The notes: a model not told the origin generated them from the sequence alone. 64,000 bases of DNA from Oscillospiraceae bacterium (GCA_015068305.1 SVKV01000002.1:80719-144718), one strand, 5' to 3'; positions 16,843 to 25,582 are shown, counted from the first letter of the stretch. Numbers and translations: made by a program.

Positions 16843-17216
16843 GCAAGAATCTTCCCAATATGCTGCAGGATACCATTGCCAAGATCCGTGAGATGGTGGA
16901 TGTGAATAATGTGATCGGCGAGCCCATCGTGGTGGGCGATGTGACCATCGTGCCTGTTTCCAAGGTTAGTGTTGGCTTTGGCGGCGGCGGGTCTGACTAT
17001 GTGAAGAATGTGGGCAGCAATGAGCCCTTCGGCGGCGGCATCGGCGGCGGTGTGAAGGTTACCCCCATTTGCTTCCTGGTGGTCAAGGACGGCAATGTGC
17101 GGATGATGCCTGTGGCAGCACCTGCCAATACCACGGCAGACCGGATCGTGGAGATGGTGCCCGATACGCTGGACAAGATCTCTGCCTTTATCGACAGCCG
17201 GAGCAAGACCGTATAA
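16839..17216 (+). CDS. ytfJ: GerW-family sporulation protein
   Basis: A 125-residue protein of the YtfJ/GerW family, needed in Bacillus for full spore germination and found in nearly all spore-forming clostridia. Diagnostic parts are IREMVDVNNVIGEPIVVGD, VTIVPVSKVSVGFGGGGSD and a glycine-rich loop GGGIGGGVKVTPICFLVV. Normal length. Starts inside the end of the DUF2953 gene (ATGA overlap). Its presence is the best sign in the window that the organism can form spores. Confidence 0.93.
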   Translation: MSKNLPNMLQDTIAKIREMVDVNNVIGEPIVVGDVTIVPVSKVSVGFGGGGSDYVKNVGSNEPFGGGIGGGVKVTPICFLVVKDGNVRMMPVAAPANTTADRIVEMVPDTLDKISAFIDSRSKTV

Positions 17217-17256
17217 TTATTCCCATACCGGGGCAAACTGGCTCCGGGTGAGGAAT

Positions 17257-18348
17257 ATGAAAAGAAGAATGATCGCCGGGACGGCGGCTGCGTTGCTGGC
17301 CGCCGTCTTGTTTTTACCCGGTAAGGCCATGGCCCTGTCAGCCGAAAAAGCGATTTTGCTGGATGCAGTCACAGGCCGGGTGATTTTTGAAAAGAATGGG
17401 GATCAGCAGAGTCTGATCGCCAGCACCACCAAGATCATGACGGCACTGGTGGTCTGTGAGCAGTGCAACGTACTGGATCGGATGCGGATTCCAAAGGAAG
17501 CCGTGGGCATTGAGGGCTCTTCCATGTACCTGCAGGAGGGGGAGATTTTGACTCTCCAGGAACTGCTCTACGGCCTCATGCTCCGCTCCGGCAATGATGC
17601 GGCGGTGGCTCTGGCCATCTACTGCGGCGGTACGGTGGAGGGCTTTGCGGAGCTGATGAATGATAAGGCCCGGATCCTGGGTATGAAGAACAGCCACTTT
17701 GTCAATCCCAACGGGCTGGATGCACCGGGACATTATGCAACTGCTGCGGATCTGGCGGTTCTGGCGGCCTATGCCATGGAAAACCCCATTTTCCGGCAGA
17801 CGGTATCCACCAAAAGTGTCACCATCGGGCAGCGGGTCCTGACCAATCACAATAAGCTGCTGTGGCGCATCGAGGGCGCGGATGGGGTCAAAACCGGCTA
17901 TACCAAAGCTGCGGGACGGATCCTGGTGTCCAGCGCTACCCGGCAGGGCCGGCGGCTCATTGCTGTGACCATCAATGCTCCCGATGACTGGAATGACCAT
18001 GGGGTTTTGCTGGAGGAGGGCTTCTCCCGGTACGGGGTAAAGCGCGTGGTTTCTGCAGGAGATCCGGTGGGTATGGTTGAGATTGCCGGAGGGCAGGCGG
18101 GCTATGTGGAGATCCTGGCTGCGGAAGATTTTGATTATGCCATGACGGACGGTGAAAGTGCCGCAGTCAAACTGACGGGGCCCGGATTTGTTTATGCCCC
18201 GGTGGTGGCGGGCTCGGATGGGGGCTTTGCCCATGTGATGATCGACGGTCACAGTGTGGGAAAAATCCCCCTTGTTTACGGAATAACGGTGGAAATAACA
18301 CCGGAGGAAGGAAAGAGCTTCTGGGAAAGACTCTTAAAAGGAGACTGA
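17257..18348 (+). CDS. dacF: D-alanyl-D-alanine carboxypeptidase (penicillin-binding protein 5/DacF type)
   Basis: A 363-residue serine peptidase that trims the terminal D-alanine from peptidoglycan side chains. A signal peptide ends near AMA-LS (residue 26). Catalytic motifs are STTK (Ser56, Lys59), SGN (Ser111) and KTG in GVKTGYTKAAG (about 206). The C-terminal beta-domain typical of DacF/PBP5 follows. I chose ATG 17257 with GGGTGAGG just upstream; a GTG at 17248 is in frame but overlaps that site. The place after ytfJ matches the sporulation-linked dacF of other clostridia. Confidence 0.92.
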   Translation: MKRRMIAGTAAALLAAVLFLPGKAMALSAEKAILLDAVTGRVIFEKNGDQQSLIASTTKIMTALVVCEQCNVLDRMRIPKEAVGIEGSSMYLQEGEILTLQELLYGLMLRSGNDAAVALAIYCGGTVEGFAELMNDKARILGMKNSHFVNPNGLDAPGHYATAADLAVLAAYAMENPIFRQTVSTKSVTIGQRVLTNHNKLLWRIEGADGVKTGYTKAAGRILVSSATRQGRRLIAVTINAPDDWNDHGVLLEEGFSRYGVKRVVSAGDPVGMVEIAGGQAGYVEILAAEDFDYAMTDGESAAVKLTGPGFVYAPVVAGSDGGFAHVMIDGHSVGKIPLVYGITVEITPEEGKSFWERLLKGD

Positions 18349-18349
18349 C

Positions 18350-19051
18350 ATGACGCAGCGGATACAGAAAATACTCTCCGCCCGGGGCCTTTGCTCCCGG
18401 CGGAGGGCGGAGGAACTGATACTGGCAGGCCGGGTTACCTGCAACGGCGCAGTTGCAAAGCTGGGCGATACTGCCGATCCGGAATTGGATGAAATCAAAG
18501 TGGATGGGAAACTGCTTCCCTCCGCTTCCGGATATGTGTACATTATGCTGAATAAACCCCGGGGCTATGTGACCACCCTTTCCGACGAAAAGGGTAGACC
18601 CAACGCAGCCCAGCTCATTGACTGCGGAACCCGGGTCTATCCGGTGGGACGGCTGGATATGGATTCCGAGGGGCTTCTGCTCTTTACCAACGACGGAGAA
18701 TTTGCCAACCGGCTTATGCACCCGAAGCATGAGGTGGATAAGACCTACCGGGTGCTGGTGGCGGGATATTCGGAAGAGAAGCTTGAAAAGCTGAAGCAGC
18801 CCATTGAACTGGACGGCTACCGGATCAGAACCCCCGGCATCAAACTGCTGCGCACCCGGGAAAAAGGCCAGGCCCAGCTGCTGGTGACCATCCATGAGGG
18901 GCGGAACCGGCAGGTCAGAAGAATGTGCGATGCCGCCGGGATGAAGGTGCTGCGGCTGCAGCGGATTTCTGAGGGAAGCGTGAAACTCGGCGATCTGGAA
19001 TTGGGCAAATGGCGGCATCTGACCCAGGAAGAATTGGCATATCTGAAATAA
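18350..19051 (+). CDS. rluB: 23S rRNA pseudouridine synthase, RluB/RsuA family
   Basis: A 233-residue enzyme with an N-terminal S4 RNA-binding domain (QKILSARGLCSRRRAEELI) and the RsuA-type catalytic domain. The catalytic aspartate lies in VGRLDMDSEGLLLFTNDG (Asp103), and NRQVRRMCDAAG is the second family motif. By comparison with Bacillus RluB it should modify U2605 of 23S rRNA, though RsuA or RluE specificity cannot be excluded from sequence. One base separates its ATG from the dacF stop; last gene of the scpA run. Confidence 0.9.
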   Translation: MTQRIQKILSARGLCSRRRAEELILAGRVTCNGAVAKLGDTADPELDEIKVDGKLLPSASGYVYIMLNKPRGYVTTLSDEKGRPNAAQLIDCGTRVYPVGRLDMDSEGLLLFTNDGEFANRLMHPKHEVDKTYRVLVAGYSEEKLEKLKQPIELDGYRIRTPGIKLLRTREKGQAQLLVTIHEGRNRQVRRMCDAAGMKVLRLQRISEGSVKLGDLELGKWRHLTQEELAYLK

Positions 19052-19075
19052 TTTTGAAAGAAATCCTTCATGCTC

Positions 19076-19104
19076 TTGCAAATGACCGGGGATTTTGTTA
19101 GTAT
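19076..19104 (+). promoter_or_regulatory. Promoter of the RpiR-type regulator gene
   Basis: TTGCAA (19076-19081), 17 bp, TAGTAT (19099-19104), about 37 bases before the start codon. Confidence 0.6.
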
Positions 19105-19140
19105 GGATGCAAAGAAATCTGCATTTGCAGGGAGGTAGCT

Positions 19141-20010
19141 ATGAGTACCGATATTTTAGCGCTGTTCCAGGAACGGCAGGGAGACTTTTCCAAGGGCCAG
19201 CGGCGGATCGCCCAGTACATCACGGAGTCCTATGACAAGGCTGCCTTCATGACAGCAAATAAATTGGGCAGGACTGTGGGAGTATCCGAGTCCACAGTGG
19301 TCCGTTTTGCGGTGGACTTGGGCTTCGACGGCTACCCCAGCATGCAGAAGGCCATGCAGGAGATGGTTCTGAACCGGCTGACTTCCGTGCAGCGGCTGGA
19401 GGTGGCCAATGACCGGATCGGCAACCAGGATGTGGTTTCCATGGTCATCCAGTCGGATATGGAGAAGCTGCGCCGGACCGCAGAAACCGTGGACCGGGAG
19501 GAATTCCAGGCTGCAGTCAATGCCATTCTGAATGCCAAGCGGGTATACATCATCGGTGTACGCAGTGTGGCGCCTCTGGCAAATTTCCTGGGATACTATT
19601 TGAATTATATGTTCAACAATGTGCGCATCGTCACTGCCTCCGGAACCAGCGAAATGTTCGAGCAGGTGGTTGGCGTAAACCGGGAGGACGTGGTGATTGC
19701 ATTCAGCTTTCCCCGGTATTCTTCCGCTACATTGAAGGCAGCCCAGTACTGCCGCACCACCGGTGCCAATGTGATCGCCATCACCGATAACCGGGAGTCC
19801 CCTCTGGCAAAGGCCTCCGACCATGTGATCTGTGCCAAGAGCGATATGGTCAGCCTGGTTGACAGTTTGGTTGCGCCATTGAGTGTTGTGAACGCGCTGA
19901 TCGTGGCGGTGGCAGCCAAGCGGGAAAAGGAACTGCACCGGACCTTTGATGCCCTGGAGCGGATCTGGGATCAGTACCATGTGTATGAAAAGCGGGATGA
20001 TAAGAAATGA
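19141..20010 (+). CDS. MurR/RpiR family transcriptional regulator
   Basis: A 289-residue regulator with an N-terminal RpiR helix-turn-helix (KGQRRIAQYITESYDKAAFM, TVGVSESTVVRFAVDLGFDG) and a C-terminal SIS sugar-phosphate-binding domain (about 120-260: RVYIIGVRSVAPLANFLGYY, DVVIAFSFPRYS, ANVIAITDNRESPLAKASD). Members sense phosphosugars and control sugar or wall-recycling genes. Its ligand and targets are not evident, because the following genes are a flavoprotein and acyl carrier protein. It overlaps the next gene by four bases, so they are co-transcribed. Confidence 0.92.
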   Translation: MSTDILALFQERQGDFSKGQRRIAQYITESYDKAAFMTANKLGRTVGVSESTVVRFAVDLGFDGYPSMQKAMQEMVLNRLTSVQRLEVANDRIGNQDVVSMVIQSDMEKLRRTAETVDREEFQAAVNAILNAKRVYIIGVRSVAPLANFLGYYLNYMFNNVRIVTASGTSEMFEQVVGVNREDVVIAFSFPRYSSATLKAAQYCRTTGANVIAITDNRESPLAKASDHVICAKSDMVSLVDSLVAPLSVVNALIVAVAAKREKELHRTFDALERIWDQYHVYEKRDDKK

Positions 20011-21221
20011 AATATGATGTGATCGTCATTGGCGGCGGTCCTGCCGGTATGTTTGCGGCCATCACCGCGGCGAAGCAGGGAAGAAGTGTCATGCTGCTGG
20101 AGCGGAATGACCGGCTGGGAAAGAAACTGCTGATCACTGGAAAAGGCCGCTGCAATGTGACCAACAATTGCTCCGAACAGGAGATACTGCAGAACATTCC
20201 CCGGAACGGCCGGTTTTTGTACAGCGCCATGACCGCATTTCCCCCGAAAGCCATCATGGATTTCCTGGAAGCGGCCGGCTGTGAACTCAAGACAGAACGG
20301 GGTAACCGGGTGTTCCCGGTCAGCGACAAGGCCCAGTCCGTGCTGGATGCGCTGAAAAATGAGATGCGCCGCGCCGGCGTCGTGGTCCGCACCGGACGGG
20401 TAAAGGAAATTCTGACGGAAAACGGTGCAGTCTGCGGCGTTGCCACAGATAAAGAACGGTTTGATGCCAATTCTGTCATACTGGCCACCGGCGGTGTCAG
20501 CTATCCCACCACCGGTTCCACCGGTGACGGTTATGCCATGGCTAAGACTTTGGGCCACACCGTTGTGGAGCCCCAGGGAAGTTTGGTGCCCCTGGAAACA
20601 GCCGGAACCGACTGCCCCGATATGCAGGGACTTTCCCTGCGGAATGTGGGCGTGAAGCTTCTCAATGCCAAGGGAAAGGCGCTGTATAAAGATTTTGGTG
20701 AGCTGCTGTTTACCCATTTCGGTGTATCCGGCCCCACGGTGCTCTCTGCCAGCTGTCATCTGAAGGGCGATGGCTGCCGTCTTGTGATCGATCTGAAGCC
20801 TGCGCTGGATGAGGGAAAGCTCAATGACCGGATCCTACGGGACTTGGAAATGTACCAGAACCGGGCCATGGAGAATGCACTGACGGATCTGCTGCCCCGC
20901 AGCATGATCCCGGTGGTGCTGCGCCGGCTGGAAATCGAACCTGCCATGCAGGCAAATTCCCTTACCAAGCAAAAGCGCAGAGCCCTTGTGGAGCTTTTGA
21001 AGGCCTTCGACCTGGAAATCACCGGAAAACGGCCGGTGGCAGAGGCCATTATCACCTCCGGCGGTATCAAAACAGGGGAAATTGACCCCAAAACCATGGA
21101 GTCCAAAAAGGTACCTGGGCTCTATTTTGCAGGGGAGATCATCGACTGTGATGCCTATACCGGCGGATTCAACCTGCAGATTGCCTGGGCTACGGCCTAT
21201 GCGGCGGGTCTGTCCGTGTAA
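20007..21221 (+). CDS. HI0933/YhiN family FAD-dependent oxidoreductase
   Basis: A 404-residue flavoprotein. The N-terminal dinucleotide-binding motif is VIVIGGGPAGMFAAITAAKQ, followed by the family signature RLGKKLLITGKGRCNVTNN (about 36-54); ATGGVSYPTTGSTGDGYAMA and the C-terminal YFAGEIIDCDAYTGGFNLQ, which contacts FAD, are also present. The family is widespread and often called 'aminoacetone oxidase' or 'flavoprotein', but its cellular substrate is not settled. It follows the RpiR-type regulator with an ATGA overlap. Confidence 0.9.
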   Translation: MKYDVIVIGGGPAGMFAAITAAKQGRSVMLLERNDRLGKKLLITGKGRCNVTNNCSEQEILQNIPRNGRFLYSAMTAFPPKAIMDFLEAAGCELKTERGNRVFPVSDKAQSVLDALKNEMRRAGVVVRTGRVKEILTENGAVCGVATDKERFDANSVILATGGVSYPTTGSTGDGYAMAKTLGHTVVEPQGSLVPLETAGTDCPDMQGLSLRNVGVKLLNAKGKALYKDFGELLFTHFGVSGPTVLSASCHLKGDGCRLVIDLKPALDEGKLNDRILRDLEMYQNRAMENALTDLLPRSMIPVVLRRLEIEPAMQANSLTKQKRRALVELLKAFDLEITGKRPVAEAIITSGGIKTGEIDPKTMESKKVPGLYFAGEIIDCDAYTGGFNLQIAWATAYAAGLSV

Positions 21222-21230
21222 AAACAAGCA

Positions 21231-21259
21231 TTGACAAACAGACAGAGTTATACTAAAAT
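21231..21259 (+). promoter_or_regulatory. Promoter of the acyl carrier protein gene
   Basis: TTGACA (21231-21236), 17 bp, TAAAAT (21254-21259). It starts ten bases after the preceding stop codon and lies about 40 bases before the acpP ATG. Strong -35. Confidence 0.78.
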
Positions 21260-21299
21260 ACATGAGTATAGTGCTAAAAATAAATGGAGGGACTTAACT

Positions 21300-21521
21300 A
21301 TGTACGAAAAACTGGTTAACTACGCTGCCAAACAGCTGGAGCTGGATGCATCTGAAATCACCCCCGACAGCACCTTTGAGAGCCTGGGCATCGACTCCCT
21401 GGACATCGTCGAGATGATCATGGATCTGGAAAGCGAGCTGGGTGTGGAACTGGAAATGGAAGATCAGAAGATCGCCACCTTCCAGGAGCTGGCCGATTTC
21501 ATCGAGTCCAAGCTGAACTAA
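21300..21521 (+). CDS. acpP: Acyl carrier protein
   Basis: A 73-residue acidic protein that carries growing fatty acids on 4'-phosphopantetheine. The attachment site is Ser33 in LGIDSLDIVEMIMDLE. Length, acidity (EVGVELEMED-type C-terminal half) and helical pattern are all standard. I chose ATG 21300 with ATGGAGGGA upstream; the frame is open further upstream but only through the promoter. It stands alone rather than in a fab cluster. Confidence 0.95.
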   Translation: MYEKLVNYAAKQLELDASEITPDSTFESLGIDSLDIVEMIMDLESELGVELEMEDQKIATFQELADFIESKLN

Positions 21522-21548
21522 TCAAAAGAGAATAACCTTGTTATGGCG

Positions 21549-21857
21549 GACCGGCTTATAACAAGGTCGCACTAGTCGGGGAGTTAGCGGTGCCCTATGC
21601 CTGCAATCCGCTACAGCAGGGATGAATTCCCACACCCGGGCTTGTTTTGAGTATTGACGGCACCTGTAAGCGGTGTTGAGAAGCTGGTCTGACGCAACGA
21701 GATCCCATGAACCATGTCAGGTGGGGAACCAAGCAGCATTAAGTGGATCTTCTCGTGTGCCGTCGGGTTGCCGGTTTTGAGCTGGCTGCATGTGTTTCGG
21801 GTACTCATCAGGTTCAAATGTGGGTGTGCGATCTTGTTATGAGCCGGTCTGTTTTTT
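21549..21857 (+). ncRNA. ffs: Signal recognition particle RNA, large bacterial (Alu-containing) type
   Basis: About 300 nt. The ends pair with each other: GACCGGCTTATAACAAGGTCGCA near 21549 with TGTGCGATCTTGTTATGAGCCGGTC ending at 21849 would form the terminal helix (each strand cut here to short parts: GACCGGC pairs with GCCGGTC). The conserved domain IV is at about 21716-21738: GTCAGG, a TGG/CCA stem with GGAA tetraloop, then AGCAGC. The Alu part is seen as GGTGCCCTATGCCTGCAATC with GCTACAGCAGGG. A run of six T at 21852-21857 may end it. As in Bacillus subtilis it lies just upstream of dnaX. Ends are estimated from pairing. Confidence 0.9.
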
Positions 21858-21870
21858 GAAAGGAAATCCT

Positions 21871-22128
21871 ATGAAGAAGATCATTGCGGTTTTGCTGGTG
21901 GCGGTGATTGGGCTGTCATTGGCGCTGTTTACTGTCGGTTGCAACAAGCAGATGGTGGATCTGACCTATTCCTATGAACGGGCGATTATTTGCCTGCCCA
22001 ACGGCGAAATCGTGGAGGGCAGAGTGTCCAGCTGGACAGATTTTGAAGATGGCGACCAGATCCAGGTGAAAATCGACGGCAAGACCTATCTTGTCCACAG
22101 CTCCAATGTGGTGCTGATTTCTGACTGA
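21871..22128 (+). CDS. Small lipoprotein of unknown function
   Basis: An 85-residue protein with a signal peptide whose lipobox is LFTVGC (Cys26), so it should be anchored to the outer face of the membrane. The remaining 60 residues look like one small beta-barrel (TYSYERAIICLPNGEIVEG, VSSWTDFEDGDQIQVKI, TYLVHSSNVVLI), similar in pattern to SH3-like domains. GAAAGGAAATC precedes the ATG. It sits between SRP RNA and dnaX, a place normally without a gene in Bacillus. I do not recognise a family. Confidence 0.75.
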   Translation: MKKIIAVLLVAVIGLSLALFTVGCNKQMVDLTYSYERAIICLPNGEIVEGRVSSWTDFEDGDQIQVKIDGKTYLVHSSNVVLISD

Positions 22129-22149
22129 TTTTGAAAGGAGGGGACGATC

Positions 22150-23787
22150 ATGTCCGCCTATCAGGCTTTATACCGGAAATACCGTCCCCAGACCTTTGAC
22201 GATGTGGTGGGGCAGCTGGCTGTGACCCAGACGCTGAAAACACAGCTCATCACCGATAAAATGAGCCATGCCTATCTCTTTACCGGCTCCCGGGGTACCG
22301 GCAAAACCAGCTGCGCCAAGATTTTAAGCAAGGCAGTCAACTGCTTGAATCCGGAGAACGGCAATCCCTGCAACCGGTGCAGCGCCTGCCGGAGCATCGA
22401 CGAGGGCTCCTGCATGGATGTGCTGGAAATCGACGCAGCCTCCAACAACGGCGTGGACCATGTCCGGGACCTGCGGGATGATGCGGTGTATACGCCTTCT
22501 CAGGTGCGAAAGCGTGTGTACATCATCGATGAGGTCCACATGCTGTCTATCTCGGCCTTCAATGCCCTCTTGAAGATTATTGAAGAGCCTCCGGAGCATC
22601 TGCTTTTCATCCTTGCAACCACGGAACTGCATAAGGTTCCGGCAACCATTCTTTCCCGGTGCCAGCGGTTTTCTTTCCGCCGGATCTCCCAGGAGGACAT
22701 TGCGGCAAGGCTGCAATATGTTGCCTACCAGGAAAATATCGATATGGACGAGTCTGCGGCCCGGGTCCTTTCCCGGCTGGCAGACGGCGGTATGCGTGAC
22801 GGCCTGAGTCTGCTGGACCAGGTGGCCTCTGCCACCACCGGTGAACTGACGGCGGATGCAGTTTATGCCTGCCTGGGCATTGCGGGCCAGCAGCGGTGCG
22901 GGGAGATGATGGGCTACATTGCCGATCACGATACCAAGGGTGCCCTGCAGCTGTTTAACAGTCTTTATGCAGAAGGTAAGGACCTGTCGGCGCTGCTGGA
23001 TGAGCTTGCCTGTCTGACCCGGGATCTGATGGTAATCAAGACAGCTCCCGGAACCGGCATTGCCATGCTGTCCGGCGTGGCCTCTGACGGTGAGATCTCT
23101 TCTCTGAAAGACCGGTTCTCCACCGGGGAACTGGTGCGGATGATGGGTCTGCTGCAGGAGACCATGTCCGGCTTCACCAGAGCCTCCAGCAGGCGGCTGG
23201 ATGCGGAGCTTTGCATTATGAATTTGTGCCAGCCGGAGCTTTCCCTGGATGCGGAAAGCCTTAATGCCCGGCTGACCCGGCTGGAAGACAGACTGAAAAG
23301 CGGCAGCTTTGTGGCAGTCGCTCCCGTCAAAGCGGAGAAGACACCGGTCCCGGAGGACCTGGATGACGAGCGCCCGCCGCTGCCCGGAGATGAAGATGCA
23401 CCGCCTTCCGAGGATGCTCCGCCGGAGAAAAAGCCTGCCTCCAATTCCAATGCACCGGCCGGATTCTGGACGGATCTGATGAGCGCATCACGGAAGGAAT
23501 TGAAGCCCCCGGCTTCCGGCTTCTTTGTGGCAGCTCAGAATTCCCCTCTGCGGGGTGCGCTGAAGGGAGATACGCTGGAGCTTCGGTGTCTGAATACCTT
23601 CGTTGCGGATACGGTCAACCGGCCCCAGATTCTGGAAGTGGTTACGATCAAGGCATCGGCCCTTTTGGGACGGCCCGTGAAGGTGGTTGTGGTGGATATG
23701 TCTGCCAAACCTGCAAACAATCCCCAGATGGAGAAGCTGCTGAATTTTGGCAGAGCCCATTCGGATGTAATAAAAATCAAAGAATGA
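22150..23787 (+). CDS. dnaX: DNA polymerase III subunit gamma/tau
   Basis: A 545-residue clamp-loader ATPase. Walker A is GSRGTGKTS (about residues 46-54), a four-cysteine zinc site lies in CLNPENGNPCNRCSAC (about 65-80), Walker B/DEAH-like IIDEVHML at about 123-130, and the sensor SRC in ATILSRCQRFSFRR. Residues 380-440 form an acidic, proline-rich linker before a C-terminal tau-type domain. GAAAGGAGGGGA is the ribosome site. No clear A AAA AAG slippery sequence was seen (only five A in a row near 23427), so there is no evidence for a separately made gamma form. Followed by ebfC and recR in the classical order. Confidence 0.96.
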   Translation: MSAYQALYRKYRPQTFDDVVGQLAVTQTLKTQLITDKMSHAYLFTGSRGTGKTSCAKILSKAVNCLNPENGNPCNRCSACRSIDEGSCMDVLEIDAASNNGVDHVRDLRDDAVYTPSQVRKRVYIIDEVHMLSISAFNALLKIIEEPPEHLLFILATTELHKVPATILSRCQRFSFRRISQEDIAARLQYVAYQENIDMDESAARVLSRLADGGMRDGLSLLDQVASATTGELTADAVYACLGIAGQQRCGEMMGYIADHDTKGALQLFNSLYAEGKDLSALLDELACLTRDLMVIKTAPGTGIAMLSGVASDGEISSLKDRFSTGELVRMMGLLQETMSGFTRASSRRLDAELCIMNLCQPELSLDAESLNARLTRLEDRLKSGSFVAVAPVKAEKTPVPEDLDDERPPLPGDEDAPPSEDAPPEKKPASNSNAPAGFWTDLMSASRKELKPPASGFFVAAQNSPLRGALKGDTLELRCLNTFVADTVNRPQILEVVTIKASALLGRPVKVVVVDMSAKPANNPQMEKLLNFGRAHSDVIKIKE

Positions 23788-23808
23788 TCATATAAGGAGA
23801 ATTTTGTT

Positions 23809-24153
23809 ATGGCAAAAGGTGGATTTCGGGGTATGCCCGGCGGCATGAACCAGGCCGCAATGATGAAGCAGGCACAGAAGCTGCAGCAGGAAATGATGCG
23901 GATGCAGCAGGAGCAGGAGAGCAAGACCTTCGTGGCAAAGGCCGGCGGCGGTATGGTTTCCGCAACGGTCAACGGCAAGCATGAGCTGGTTGGTCTGGAG
24001 ATCAATCCCGAGGCTGTGGATCCCGATGATGTGGAAATGCTGCAGGACATGGTCATGGCTGCTGTGAATGAGGCCATGCGTACTGCGGACAATGAAGCTG
24101 CCAACAATATGTCCCGGCTCACCGGCGGCATGAATCTGGGCGGCCTGTTCTAA
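23809..24153 (+). CDS. ebfC: YbaB/EbfC family nucleoid-associated protein
   Basis: A 114-residue DNA-binding protein of the YbaB/EbfC family. The N-terminal half is a Met/Gln-rich helix (MKQAQKLQQEMMRMQQEQE) and the core contains AKAGGGMVSATVNGKHELVG and LEINPEAVDPDDVEMLQDM. The dnaX-ebfC-recR order is conserved across Firmicutes and many Proteobacteria. Gly/Met-rich extensions at both ends (GGFRGMPGGMN; GGMNLGGLF) are typical of clostridial versions. Twenty-one bases after dnaX with AAGGAG. Confidence 0.95.
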   Translation: MAKGGFRGMPGGMNQAAMMKQAQKLQQEMMRMQQEQESKTFVAKAGGGMVSATVNGKHELVGLEINPEAVDPDDVEMLQDMVMAAVNEAMRTADNEAANNMSRLTGGMNLGGLF

Positions 24154-24167
24154 GCTGAGGGAGAATT

Positions 24168-24767
24168 ATGCAGTATTTTCCCGCAGCGCTGCAGAATCTG
24201 GCGGATCAGTTTGCCCGGCTGCCCGGCATCGGCGGTAAAACTGCCCAGCGGCTTGCGTTCCATGTGCTGGGACTGCCGGAGGAATCTGCCCAAGCCTTTG
24301 CAGATGCAATTATGGAAGCAAAGCGGTCCGTCCACACCTGCCCGGTGTGCCAGAATCTGACGGATCGGGAGCTTTGCCCCATCTGCGATGACGGCATGCG
24401 CGACCACGGTGTGATCTGCGTGGTGGCGGAGCCCAAGGATGTGATTGCCATGGAGCGGAGCAGAGAATTCCGCGGCGTCTACCATGTGCTCCACGGCGTG
24501 ATTTCCCCCTTGAACCACGTGACCCAGGATGACATCAAGATCAAAGAGCTTCTGATGCGCGTGGGCAGGGAAGAGGTCCGGGAGGTCATCATGGCCACCA
24601 ATCCGGATACGGAAGGCGAGGCAACTGCCATGTATATTTCCCGGCTGTTGCGGCCCATGGAGGTCAAGGTGACCCGGCTTGCCTACGGCGTTCCGGTGGG
24701 AAGCCAGCTGGAATATGCCGACGAGGTAACATTAAGCCGTGCCCTGGAGGGCAGACAGGAAATCTGA
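24168..24767 (+). CDS. recR: Recombination protein RecR
   Basis: A 199-residue protein that works with RecF and RecO to load RecA at gaps in DNA. The order of parts is standard: helix-hairpin-helix (ARLPGIGGKTAQRLAFHVLG, residues 15-34), C4 zinc finger (CPVCQNLTDRELCPIC, about 58-73), Toprim domain (ICVVAEPKDVIAMERS onward) and the terminal Walker-like segment ending SRALEGRQ. Full normal length. Confidence 0.97.
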   Translation: MQYFPAALQNLADQFARLPGIGGKTAQRLAFHVLGLPEESAQAFADAIMEAKRSVHTCPVCQNLTDRELCPICDDGMRDHGVICVVAEPKDVIAMERSREFRGVYHVLHGVISPLNHVTQDDIKIKELLMRVGREEVREVIMATNPDTEGEATAMYISRLLRPMEVKVTRLAYGVPVGSQLEYADEVTLSRALEGRQEI

Positions 24768-24771
24768 TTAT

Positions 24772-24803
24772 AAAAGAGGTGCTTGTGGTGAGCACCTCTT
24801 TTT
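24772..24803 (+). terminator. Terminator after recR
   Basis: AAAAGAGGTGCT/AGCACCTCTTTT with a seven-base loop and TTTTTG tail. Confidence 0.9.
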
Positions 24804-24826
24804 GTTATACTGGAAGTGAGGGGGGG

Positions 24827-25582
24827 ATGACCGTGACTCATGAACCATATAAAAGAATCCTGCCGGAAGCGGATACGGCGGTGCTGTTCATCCACGGCAT
24901 TGTGGGCACGCCCAATCATTTCCGGGACCTGATCGGACTTGAGGAACTGGTACCGGAAAACTGGTCCGTGCATAACATCCTTCTGGAGGGCCACGGGGGC
25001 AGTGTGGAGGATTTTTCGGCTTCCTCCATGGAAAAGTGGAAAGCAGGTGTCCAATCTGCCTTCGGAGAGCTGGCCCGGACCCATGACCGGGTGATGGTCG
25101 TGGGGCACTCCATGGGAACCCTCTTTGCCCTTCAGCTTGGGGTCGAATTTCTGGATAAAATTCCTCAGCTGTTCCTGCTGGCGGTGCCTCTGCGGCCCGG
25201 GGTCCGGCTGGGGATGGCGTGGGATTGCCTGCGGATGGCATTTGGAAAGCTGCCGGAGGATCATGTGCTCTGGAAAGCGGCCGGCGTCACGACCACCCGG
25301 AAAATCTGGAAATATCTGGGCTGGATTCCCCGGTTTCTGGAACTTTTTCGGGAGATATCCCATACCGAGAGAATTTTGATGGATCTGAAGGTGCCCTGTG
25401 TTGCATATCAGTCCCTAAAGGATGAACTGGTGCGTAACTCTGCCGGAAAGGTTCTGGAGCGCAGCGGTACGATGGAAGTACGCAATCTTGACAACTCCAC
25501 CCACTATTACTATGCACCGGAAGAGCGGCAGCGGGTGCAGCAGGATTTTGCCAATTGCATCACGAAAATATCCCACGATTGA
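24827..25582 (+). CDS. Alpha/beta hydrolase (carboxylesterase/lysophospholipase-like)
   Basis: A 251-residue cytoplasmic serine hydrolase. The oxyanion-hole part is VLFIHGIVGTPNHF, the nucleophile elbow is VVGHSMGTLFAL (Ser about 97), an Asp is likely in YQSLKDELVR and the His in LDNSTHYYYAPEE. The layout is that of Est30-type carboxylesterases. The start is ATG 24827 with GAGGGGGG directly upstream; the same frame is open further upstream but through the recR terminator. Substrate unknown. Confidence 0.85.
   Translation: MTVTHEPYKRILPEADTAVLFIHGIVGTPNHFRDLIGLEELVPENWSVHNILLEGHGGSVEDFSASSMEKWKAGVQSAFGELARTHDRVMVVGHSMGTLFALQLGVEFLDKIPQLFLLAVPLRPGVRLGMAWDCLRMAFGKLPEDHVLWKAAGVTTTRKIWKYLGWIPRFLELFREISHTERILMDLKVPCVAYQSLKDELVRNSAGKVLERSGTMEVRNLDNSTHYYYAPEERQRVQQDFANCITKISHD

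Noticed and set aside
23415..23435. Programmed frameshift in dnaX giving a gamma subunit
   Set aside because: Only five A in a row are present and no A AAA AAG heptamer or clear downstream stem was found.
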